Origin: Flavobacteriaceae bacterium
GTDB taxonomy: Bacteria; Bacteroidota; Bacteroidia; Flavobacteriales; Weeksellaceae
Direction of reading: 5' to 3'
Length of the DNA: 13,966 nt
NCBI GenBank assembly: GCA_031273305.1
Contig: JAISSC010000043.1
Location: 1 to 13,966, forward strand
This document shows, in pieces, positions 7,681 through 13,921 of this stretch. The number at the start of each line of letters is the position of its first letter. Within the stretch, counting starts at the first letter, position 1. Made by a program: the position numbers and the translations under genes. The notes under the pieces are model-generated. The model was not told the origin of the DNA and did no database searches. It worked only from the letters and a program-made list of their open reading frames with translations.

Positions 7681-7829
7681 TATACTTATGATGATGGTGG
7701 ATAACGAGTAATAAAAAGCAGTGGCGGAACGGAAAGTATGTTTGTGAACGGAGCTAATATAGGTAGCTTTGGGCATGAGAAGAATTATACAGGATACCTG
7801 AGTCCATACTTCGTATTTAAGGAAGGAAG
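7681..7829 (+). repeat. RHS core copy E-prime (front fragment)
   Basis: Matches only the front of copies D and G (RVIKSSGGTESM to FVFKEG) and reaches slightly further upstream than they do (YTYDDGG). It holds a TAA at 7702-7704 and breaks off after KEG. Confidence 0.8.
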
Positions 7830-7866
7830 AAATATAAAAGTAATTCTTGAAAACCTTAAGAAATAA
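7681..7866 (+). pseudogene. Degenerate RHS core remnant, toxin deleted
   Basis: The frame from 7681 reads YTYDDGG, a TAA at 7702-7704, then RVIKSSGGTESMFVNGANIG and on to FVFKEG, matching the front of the RHS core in cassettes 4 and 8. Homology stops at about 7829, and the frame ends 12 codons later as RNIKVILENLKK and TAA at 7864. The expected remainder of the core and any toxin domain are missing. The unique 12-residue end, followed after 47 bases by a lipoprotein-type gene, looks like the last residues of a toxin joined to the core by an internal deletion. The stop at 7702 (probably an original Gln or Glu codon) is further decay. An ATG at 7738 could still give 42 residues, but function is unlikely. 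Confidence 0.65.
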
Positions 7867-7913
7867 GAATAATTAATGAGGGATATTGATAACAGATATT
7901 AAAAATTTGTACT

Positions 7914-8432
7914 ATGGCTAAATGCATAATATTGAGTTTATTAGTGTTTATTATAATGGATTGTAAAAACATCAAAAATAATCCCAATGAAACTTTTATA
8001 ACCAATTCACAGAAGTATAAACAAATGGAGCAAAGGTCTATTTGTAATATAGAAAAAATAAATCATCCTTTATACAAAGACATTAAAATAAATGATAATA
8101 TAAGGTTAGGTGATGAAAAGTTTAATTTTATTAAAAAAATTGGAAGTCCGGATAGTATCTATAATGAATATAATGAAATTTTTGATGTAAATGTGGATGT
8201 TTTAAAATATGGTAATTCTAAGTTCTATTTTGAGAAAAATGTATTCAATGATTTTGAGATAAATGATGAGAAATTTCTTTTACAAATAAATGATTTAATA
8301 ATTAAGGCAGGAAATAGCGAATGTGGAAAGGACTCCATTTATATGAAACAAATTCAAGATTATGACCAATATTTGATGTTTGAAGTAGTAAATGGTAAAA
8401 TATTAAAAATGTATATGTGGGAGCCTAGTTAA
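7914..8432 (+). CDS. Putative orphan immunity protein, predicted lipoprotein
   Basis: A 172-residue protein with an N-terminal hydrophobic segment (IILSLLVFIIM) ending in DCKN. Cys17 is the probable lipidation site, though Asp before it makes the lipobox poor. The mature domain contains IRLGDEKFNFIKKIGSPDSI, KYGNSKFYFEKN and LQINDLIIKAG, a pattern vaguely like BamE/SmpA-type small domains, but I cannot assign a family. Unlike the other immunity-type genes it has no intact toxin directly upstream, only the RHS remnant ending at 7866. It is therefore probably the surviving immunity gene of a lost toxin. The next RHS fragment starts 3 bases after its stop. Confidence 0.75.
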   Translation: MAKCIILSLLVFIIMDCKNIKNNPNETFITNSQKYKQMEQRSICNIEKINHPLYKDIKINDNIRLGDEKFNFIKKIGSPDSIYNEYNEIFDVNVDVLKYGNSKFYFEKNVFNDFEINDEKFLLQINDLIIKAGNSECGKDSIYMKQIQDYDQYLMFEVVNGKILKMYMWEPS

Positions 8433-8435
8433 AAA

Positions 8436-9359
8436 ATGTCAAGTCCTAAAATAGATTTACAGAAATACATCCCATTTGGGGAGGTTTTTCTTGAGGAAAA
8501 GAATGATAAGTGGAATACGCCTTATAAGTTTAATAGTAAGGAGTTGGATGAGGAGACTAATTTATATTATTTCTCAAGTCGTTATTTTGATTCGAAATTA
8601 AGTTTGTTTTATTCTGTTGATGCTCTTGCAGAGCAGACAGGAACTCCTTATCAGTATTGTTATCAGAACCCGGTTAGGTATATTGACCCAACTGGGATGA
8701 AACCAGAGGGTGACTACTACGATAAATACGGAACATACTTAGGAAGCGACGGTATAGATGATAATAAGGTTTACAAACTGAAAGATGATTATCGTGCGAG
8801 GTTTGAAAACGAAGATGTTAATTGGGGCGGTACCTTAGATGAAAAACATTATACAGAACTGCAATCAAAATCCCATGATTTAGGAACAGTACAAGATGCT
8901 TTCGTAACAGGGGATGCTGTTTCAGATAAGAGAATACAAAGTTTACATCCGGCTATAAGAATGAAAGCGACGGATTTTATTAAAGAAGCTAATACTAATT
9001 CATCAGGTACTTTGATTAGAATTGCTCAAGGTTTTAGAACTTATGCAGAACAGGACGCTTTATATGCCAAAGGAAGAACTGATAAATCAAGCAAAATAGT
9101 TACAAAAGCCAAAGGCGGTTTTAGTAATCATAATTTTGGATTGGCATTTGATATAGTGGGAATCACAGATGGGAAATTAGATTATAATTTAGATTGGAAA
9201 TCCTTATCTACATTAGGAAAATCTAAAGGTTTTGAATGGGGAGGAGATTGGAAGAAATTTCAAGATATGCCTCACTTTGAAAATATGTTTGGGAATAGTT
9301 TGAATGAATTAAGGGCTTTACCAAAAGATAAAAAAGGACTTCCAATTTTAAAACCATAA
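8436..9359 (+). CDS. RHS tip 5: M15C/VanY-like peptidoglycan peptidase toxin
   Basis: A 307-residue product with the shortest intact core in the array. RHS homology begins at YIPFGE (residue 11), after ten residues (MSSPKIDLQK) of unmatched sequence, and the core ends in DPTG (84-87) instead of DPDG. The toxin domain (about 165-285) has the M15 LAS signature of phage endolysins and VanY-type enzymes: IRIAQGFRTYAEQDALYAKG, then SNHNFGLAFD with His232 and Asp239 (SxHxxGxAxD), and FEWGGDWKKFQDMPHFE with His280. This fits an L-Ala-D-Glu endopeptidase or D,D/L,D-carboxypeptidase acting on peptidoglycan. It begins 3 bases after the orphan immunity gene and is followed 4 bases later by its own lipoprotein gene. 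The fold is confident; the exact bond is not known. Confidence 0.9.
   Translation: MSSPKIDLQKYIPFGEVFLEEKNDKWNTPYKFNSKELDEETNLYYFSSRYFDSKLSLFYSVDALAEQTGTPYQYCYQNPVRYIDPTGMKPEGDYYDKYGTYLGSDGIDDNKVYKLKDDYRARFENEDVNWGGTLDEKHYTELQSKSHDLGTVQDAFVTGDAVSDKRIQSLHPAIRMKATDFIKEANTNSSGTLIRIAQGFRTYAEQDALYAKGRTDKSSKIVTKAKGGFSNHNFGLAFDIVGITDGKLDYNLDWKSLSTLGKSKGFEWGGDWKKFQDMPHFENMFGNSLNELRALPKDKKGLPILKP
8466..8696 (+). repeat. RHS core copy E (short)
   Basis: The shortest internal copy, from YIPFGE to DPTG. Its front is of the VFLEEKNDKWN type while its end (ALAEQTGTPYQYCYQNPV) is unlike any other copy, and GARYYD is replaced by SSRYFD. Confidence 0.85.
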
Positions 9360-9363
9360 CAAA

Positions 9364-9822
9364 ATGTTGAATTATATAACTATAATATTCTGTTTATTCC
9401 TTGTATCGTGTAATTTTGCACAGAAACAAGAAACGATACAAAGCGCAGATAAATCTGACTTTTACAGAATTCCAAAAGATACATTGATTACATATGAGAT
9501 AGAGGATATTAGTACGGAGGGTACTGGAACTGAAGTGAATTATGTGAATGGGAAAATAACCAAAAGTATTACTAATATTTACGCCGGAACATGGCAAGCC
9601 TCTGTAATTTATGAATTTGGTACAGACAAAATCAAAGTTTTAGAAACCAAATATTATTATAAGACAGGGATAGAAAATGTGAAATCAGATGAAGATATGC
9701 AGTTAGATTATGAAATAAGTTACTTCATTGATTATAGCGGAAATCTTATAGGGAAATCGATATCCAACAGAATAGATATTTTTCAGGAATTTAAAGAAGT
9801 TGTTCCATTTGAACTAAAATAA
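9364..9822 (+). CDS. Lipoprotein, putative immunity protein to the M15C peptidase toxin
   Basis: A 152-residue lipoprotein with hydrophobic residues 4-14, lipobox LVSC with Cys16, then a polar linker (NFAQKQETIQ). The mature part is beta-rich (YEIEDISTEGTGTEVNYVNG, then WQASVIYEFGTDKIKVLETK) and could form a small barrel or sandwich. No family is recognised. It starts 4 bases after the peptidase stop. Predicted placement in the periplasm matches the site where an M15 peptidase would work. RHS homology resumes at 9824, one base after its stop codon. Confidence 0.8.
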   Translation: MLNYITIIFCLFLVSCNFAQKQETIQSADKSDFYRIPKDTLITYEIEDISTEGTGTEVNYVNGKITKSITNIYAGTWQASVIYEFGTDKIKVLETKYYYKTGIENVKSDEDMQLDYEISYFIDYSGNLIGKSISNRIDIFQEFKEVVPFELK

Positions 9823-9823
9823 C

Positions 9824-10492
9824 AAACAACAAAGTTGGTACGATAAGAAAGTGGAAGAATATATTGCAAGTTTGGGTATTCCACCGGGTCCTCCGGATAA
9901 AAAGGAAATATACGGCAGTCCGGAATACACAGGGCAGCCTTATCCTGATTTTGGAAGTCCGCTAAATGAAAGTAATGAACCTCCGTTAGGCTGGCCTAAA
10001 GTTCCGGTATTTAATCAGCCGGGCGATGTTCCGGGTCCGCCAATAAAATGGGGTGACCCTGTAACAAACGATAATGTCGAAGCCGGATGGGGCTACGAAG
10101 GAACAGGAGTAATCGAAGAAACAGATTTGTATTTTTATCACCCTGACCATTTGGGGTCAACCTCATATGTTACAACCCGATTAGGAAAGGTTTCGCAGCA
10201 TGTGGAGTATATTCCGTTTGGGGAAATCCTGTTAGAAGAGCATAGTGGTAAGGACGTTATGCCGTATAAATTCAATGCGAAAGAATTTGATGATGAGACG
10301 GGTCTTTATTATTACGGGGCAAGGTATTTTGATTCTAAGTTAAGTGTTTGGTTATCAGTTGACAAGCCTTTGATAGACGGAACCTATTTGAGAGGAGAGC
10401 ATGACGGAGGAGTATATAATTCTTATAATTTAAATTCATATTCATATTGCAGGCAAAACCCGATTTTATACGTAGACCCGGATGGGAATCAA
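9824..10492 (+). repeat. RHS core copy F
   Basis: Starts at KQQSWYDKK one base after the immunity stop and ends at DPDGNQ. It joins the ILLEEHSG variant (as in copy C) to a KPLIDGTYLRGEHDGG end (as in copies D and G), so it is mosaic. Confidence 0.87.
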
Positions 10493-11188
10493 TATGTATT
10501 TATGTTACATATGGAACAAGCAACAGGTGGGTGGAATACGAAATCTATTAATTATTACCAAATGTCCAAAGCAGAGATTAAGAAAGTTGGCGGAACATAT
10601 CGGGGAATGTATAATGCAGCTTCTTATGGGCCAGAAGGGAAGGGAGTAAAACATCTGTGGGTATATGGTAATGGATTAACAAGGGAATCATGGGACTTTA
10701 AGAGTGATGCTACCAGACATGGTTTATATTCGGGAAGTGGTAGTATTACCTATGATGGATTGGAGGGAAGTGATTTTAATTATCAACCTATAGATATGGC
10801 AGATGCTATAGCAAAGAGACATGATATGGATTATGCACAAGCAACGGCAAGTGGTAATTATTTAGGTTTTGCAGAAGATACCCGCACTTTACAGGCAGAT
10901 ATTGATATGGTTTCCAGAGTAGATTTAGCATTGAATGGGCAAGATGTATCGGGGGTAGAGACACCTTTTAGAGCAGGAAGTTCAGGAGAAATGAGAGTAG
11001 CACTAAAGGGGCAAAAGGAGGTAATAGGAGCTTTACGGGATTATAAACAGTGGAAAGTAGATAATAATATTCGAGGAACTATAAATAATACGAATGTGTA
11101 CGATGCCTATCAACGACATGCAGGAATACTTAAAGCGTCTCTTCTTAGAAAAATTGCAGGAAATAGTAGTACAGGAAACAATAATTAA
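9851..11188 (+). CDS. RHS tip 6: phospholipase A2-like (HDxxY) toxin
   Basis: A 445-residue product from GTG 9851; RHS homology already begins at 9824 (KQQSWYDKK), so the frame is a truncated core without an obvious natural start. The core runs to DPDG at residues 209-212. The tail has a phospholipase A2-like signature: a Gly-rich turn YSGSGSITYDG (293-303), then IDMADAIAKRHDMDYAQA, with the HDxxY motif at His324, Asp325 and Tyr328, and a later ADIDMVSRV near 349-357. This layout (D-AA-HDxxY, then AD) resembles the PLA2-like domain of parvovirus VP1 and similar bacterial toxins, in which His and Asp are catalytic. The predicted effect is hydrolysis of membrane phospholipids. About 90 residues follow, ending in a Ser/Asn-rich tail. 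The lipoprotein gene starts 16 bases on. The call rests on one motif block. Confidence 0.8.
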   Translation: MEEYIASLGIPPGPPDKKEIYGSPEYTGQPYPDFGSPLNESNEPPLGWPKVPVFNQPGDVPGPPIKWGDPVTNDNVEAGWGYEGTGVIEETDLYFYHPDHLGSTSYVTTRLGKVSQHVEYIPFGEILLEEHSGKDVMPYKFNAKEFDDETGLYYYGARYFDSKLSVWLSVDKPLIDGTYLRGEHDGGVYNSYNLNSYSYCRQNPILYVDPDGNQYVFMLHMEQATGGWNTKSINYYQMSKAEIKKVGGTYRGMYNAASYGPEGKGVKHLWVYGNGLTRESWDFKSDATRHGLYSGSGSITYDGLEGSDFNYQPIDMADAIAKRHDMDYAQATASGNYLGFAEDTRTLQADIDMVSRVDLALNGQDVSGVETPFRAGSSGEMRVALKGQKEVIGALRDYKQWKVDNNIRGTINNTNVYDAYQRHAGILKASLLRKIAGNSSTGNNN

Positions 11189-11204
11189 TTTTAAAATTGA
11201 AAAA

Positions 11205-11723
11205 ATGAGGTATTTAATAGGAACATTAATATTTGCACAGGTATTTTTTTTATCTTGTTCAAAGAAAAACAATATTATCATAACCAAGAGTTATATCCAG
11301 AATGAATATTGGAAAGACCCTGAGGGTCTCAGTAGTCATAGTATAATACAAGTATCTAAATTAAAGGTAAAAGATACTATATCCTCAGTAGGGAATTATT
11401 CTTTAGAAGATTATGTAAATAAGAACTTATTAGAAGTAGATACTATTAATAAAGAACAAAATTGTTGGGGAATGTTTCCTAAATCTGAAGGAATAAAAAT
11501 TTATTTTACTAAGGATTATGGCATTCTGTCTTGGTATTGTTGTGAATTTAATACTATGGATGATAAATATAAAAAAGATAATATAGGAGAATTAAAAAAT
11601 AATACATGGTATTTATTTAAAAGTCTTAGACCCGGGATATACGGAAGTAAATATTATGTATATGTTTATGTAGATGAAAAAGGAGAAACTCATATATTTA
11701 TAAAGAATTTAATAAATGTTTAA
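11205..11723 (+). CDS. Lipoprotein, putative immunity protein to the PLA2-like toxin
   Basis: The ATG at 11205 gives a 172-residue lipoprotein: MRYLIGTL, a hydrophobic stretch, lipobox FLSC with Cys18, then SKKNN. The frame is open further upstream to an ATG at 11094, but that start would overlap the toxin by 95 bases and hide the signal peptide, so 11205 is preferred; its leader AAAATTGAAAAA is A-rich as expected. The mature domain is rich in Tyr and Trp (QNEYWKDPEG, NCWGMFPKSEGIKIYF, LSWYCCEF) and predicted beta-rich. No family is recognised. Immunity is inferred from its position 16 bases after the toxin. Confidence 0.8.
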   Translation: MRYLIGTLIFAQVFFLSCSKKNNIIITKSYIQNEYWKDPEGLSSHSIIQVSKLKVKDTISSVGNYSLEDYVNKNLLEVDTINKEQNCWGMFPKSEGIKIYFTKDYGILSWYCCEFNTMDDKYKKDNIGELKNNTWYLFKSLRPGIYGSKYYVYVYVDEKGETHIFIKNLINV

Positions 11724-11735
11724 TTAAGTGTTTTT

Positions 11736-12653
11736 AGACGAGTGATAAAAAGCAGCGACGGAACTGAAAGTATGTTTGTGAATGGAGCTAATGTTGGAAG
11801 TTTTGGGCATGAGAAGAATTATACAGGATACCTGAGTCCTTATTTTGTATTCCGTGAAGGTTCTTTTACAAAGCATTATTATATAGGAAGTCAGCGTATA
11901 GTGAGCAAGATAGGTAACGGACGTTTTGATAATAATTCAGGGTTAAATGGCAACGGCATTACTGCCGGAGGCATTAATTTTGCGAAACAACAAAGTTGGT
12001 ATGATAAGAAAGTGGAAGAATATATTGCAAGTTTAGGGATACCTCCGGGTCCACCGGATAAAAAGGGTATCTATGGCAGTCCAGAATACACAGGACAGCC
12101 TTATCCTGATTTTGGAAGTCCGCTAAATGAGAATAATGAACCTCCGTTAGGATGGCCTAAAGTTCCGGTATTCAACCAACCGGGAGATGTTCCGGGTCCG
12201 CCAATAAAATGGGGCGACCCTGTAACCAATGACAACGTAGAAGCAGGTTGGGGATACGAAGGAACAGGAGTAATCGAAGAAACAGATTTGTATTTTTATC
12301 ATCCTGACCATTTAGGCAGTACTTCCTACGTTACAACTCGTTTAGGGAAAGTTTCGCAGCATGTTGAGTATATTCCGTTTGGGGAGGTTTTTCTTGAGGA
12401 AAAGAATGATAAATGGAATACGCCGTATAAGTTTAATGCTAAGGAATTTGATGAGGAGACGGGTCTTTATTATTACGGGGCGAGGTATTTTGATTCTAAA
12501 ATTTCTGTGTGGTATTCGGTTGATAAGCCTTTGATAGACGGAACTTATTTAAGTGGAAAACATAACGGAGGGGTGTACAATAGTTCCAATTTGAATGGGT
12601 ATGCGTATTGCTACCAGAATCCTGTTATTTTAGTTGATCCTGATGGGAATCAG
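11736..12653 (+). repeat. RHS core copy G
   Basis: A long copy from RRVIKSS to DPDGNQ, nearly the same protein as copy D over about 300 residues but with numerous silent differences. It has the VFLEEKND variant and the KPLIDGTYLSGKHNGG end. Confidence 0.88.
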
Positions 12654-13301
12654 GCATTTTTCATGCACGGGACTTGGAGTGATCATACTACTTGGTCGAG
12701 TACAGCTCTCAATGTAGGAAACCAAATGGCTAATAATTCGGGGATTTATTATAAAAAAGATTGGTCAGGAGGGAACTCTAAATCAGCTAGAAAAGAAGCT
12801 GCAGATAATTATTATAATTATATACTAAAAGTAAGGAAAGACGAATCTAAAAGTACTAATCCGATAGTCTTGATGGGGCATAGTCATGGAGGGAATGTAG
12901 CCGTTTTGACAACCAATAAGCTCGTAGAACATTACCAAGAACAGATGAATAAAGGAGAGATAAGTCAAATGCCTGAGATAATTTTGGTTACTCTGAATAC
13001 TCCGGTTAGACCAGATTATCAACTAACAAAAAAATCTTCTGTAACCCATTATAATGTGTTTAATATGGGTGATAACGTTCAGGTAAGCGGGGGTTCTGCA
13101 TGGGATATTACCAGAGCAAGACATACTTTTCCATATGCCACCAACATACATTACGAAGATTTTTTCCAAAATTCCACTGACTTTAAAGAACAATATTCCG
13201 AATGTGGTATAACCGGACATTGCGGAACAGCAAGTGAGAATGCCGAGATATGGGGACCTACATTATTACAGACACATAAAGAACAAGAGAATAAACAATA
13301 A
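11742..13301 (+). CDS. RHS tip 7: alpha/beta-hydrolase, lipase-like toxin
   Basis: A 519-residue product from GTG 11742; RHS homology begins slightly upstream (RRVIKSS from 11736). The core spans residues 1-302 and closely matches cassette 4, with DPDG at 299-302. The tail begins FFMHGTWSDHTTW, where His309-Gly310 form the usual oxyanion-hole motif of lipases. Next come IVLMGHSHGGNVA with the GxSxG nucleophile Ser381, VFNMGDNVQ with Asp444 as the likely acid, and candidate histidines at 470 (NIHYEDFF) or 493 (GHCGT). The order Ser-Asp-His is that of alpha/beta hydrolases and lipase effectors, so a phospholipase or other esterase acting on membranes is the best guess; the substrate cannot be read from sequence. 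A TM-anchored small gene starts 15 bases downstream. Confidence 0.88.
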   Translation: MIKSSDGTESMFVNGANVGSFGHEKNYTGYLSPYFVFREGSFTKHYYIGSQRIVSKIGNGRFDNNSGLNGNGITAGGINFAKQQSWYDKKVEEYIASLGIPPGPPDKKGIYGSPEYTGQPYPDFGSPLNENNEPPLGWPKVPVFNQPGDVPGPPIKWGDPVTNDNVEAGWGYEGTGVIEETDLYFYHPDHLGSTSYVTTRLGKVSQHVEYIPFGEVFLEEKNDKWNTPYKFNAKEFDEETGLYYYGARYFDSKISVWYSVDKPLIDGTYLSGKHNGGVYNSSNLNGYAYCYQNPVILVDPDGNQAFFMHGTWSDHTTWSSTALNVGNQMANNSGIYYKKDWSGGNSKSARKEAADNYYNYILKVRKDESKSTNPIVLMGHSHGGNVAVLTTNKLVEHYQEQMNKGEISQMPEIILVTLNTPVRPDYQLTKKSSVTHYNVFNMGDNVQVSGGSAWDITRARHTFPYATNIHYEDFFQNSTDFKEQYSECGITGHCGTASENAEIWGPTLLQTHKEQENKQ

Positions 13302-13316
13302 TTAAATCGTTGAATT

Positions 13317-13772
13317 ATGAAGAAAATATTTATTGCTATTCCTATAATAATTATAATAGTATTATTGGTACATTATTACCATCCGTTGAATTACTATACG
13401 AGGTATGAAATTATTACATATGAAGAATTACCTCAGGAGGTAAAAGATGGGTTTAATAACTATATAGGAGAATCTTACGAAGTAGGGTTGATTTGTTATG
13501 ATGCTTCCGAAAAATGCAAAGACTGTAGTGTATATAATGATGACAGAGCTTTGATAGGATTATTAACGCAAAGGGAACCCCACTTAGTAATAACTAATTG
13601 TGGAAAAGAGTATGAGGTTCCTATTACTATAACAGCAGCTAAACTTTTTGTAATATATAATGATTTTATGTATTTTCCTAAAAGTAGCTTTTTCGGAGCG
13701 GATCCAGGTAAAAAACTTAATGAGAGTGAGGATTTCAGTAAGTTAGAATATGGGGCAATAAAATTAAGGTGA
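13317..13772 (+). CDS. Membrane-anchored protein, putative immunity to the lipase-like toxin
   Basis: A 151-residue protein with one strong N-terminal transmembrane segment (residues 4-18, IFIAIPIIIIIVLLV) and no lipobox Cys, so an inner-membrane anchor with the domain in the periplasm is predicted. This differs from the lipoproteins elsewhere in the array. The soluble part contains YEELPQEVKDGFNNYIGE, a Cys-rich CYDASEKCKDC and YGAIKLR at the end; the family is unrecognised. The gene starts 15 bases after the toxin stop, and its TGA at 13770-13772 directly abuts a possible insertion-sequence end. The immunity role is inferred from position. Confidence 0.8.
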   Translation: MKKIFIAIPIIIIIVLLVHYYHPLNYYTRYEIITYEELPQEVKDGFNNYIGESYEVGLICYDASEKCKDCSVYNDDRALIGLLTQREPHLVITNCGKEYEVPITITAAKLFVIYNDFMYFPKSSFFGADPGKKLNESEDFSKLEYGAIKLR

Positions 13773-13806
13773 TGGACTGACCCCACAACAAAAACCGGAT
13801 AAAAAA
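13773..13806. mobile_element. Possible IS3-type inverted-repeat end remnant
   Basis: The sequence TGGACTGACCCC, followed by AAAAACCGGATAAAAA, resembles the terminal repeats of IS3/IS150-group elements (TGxACTGxCCCC...GGACA type). It starts on the base after the immunity 7 stop. No transposase reading frame follows inside the window and no partner end is visible. This is a memory-based resemblance and may be coincidental. Confidence 0.2.
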
Positions 13807-13814
13807 TAGAACTG

Positions 13815-13898
13815 ATGAAAGTAATTTTTTTGATAATTTATTTAAGTGTACAGGTTCAATTAGAAAATGCAACAAAAGGTAAAAAAAACAGCTGGTAA
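13815..13898 (+). CDS. Very short ORF with signal-peptide-like start, possible gene remnant
   Basis: The ATG at 13815 opens 27 codons (MKVIFLIIYLSVQVQLENAT and on to KKNSW). The first 15 residues look like a signal peptide, as in the exported genes of this array, but the frame stops within the terminator hairpin. It may be the truncated front of another immunity-type gene or chance coding. Confidence is low. Confidence 0.2.
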   Translation: MKVIFLIIYLSVQVQLENATKGKKNSW

Positions 13899-13913
13899 TT
13901 ACACCAACTGTTT
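13881..13913 (-). terminator. Intrinsic terminator for a leftward transcript
   Basis: An 11-base inverted repeat (13886-13896 against 13903-13913) encloses the loop AATTAC. On the plus strand one pair is a C-A mismatch; on the minus strand the same position is a G-U wobble, so the minus-strand RNA pairs fully. It is followed there by eight U (plus-strand A tract 13881-13888). This is the classic hairpin plus U-tract layout and suggests a gene to the right transcribed toward the array. Confidence 0.65.
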
Positions 13914-13921
13914 AGGAAAAA

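Noticed and set aside
7886..7913. Possible Bacteroidota promoter (TTG, then AAAATTTG) before the orphan immunity gene.
   Set aside because: The spacing between the two elements is too short (about 13 bases) and the -7 element is imperfect and too close to the ATG.
11094..11204. N-terminal extension of the immunity gene at 11205 back to ATG 11094.
   Set aside because: It would overlap the toxin frame by 95 bases and bury an obvious lipoprotein signal peptide; the ATG at 11205 fits the other cassettes.
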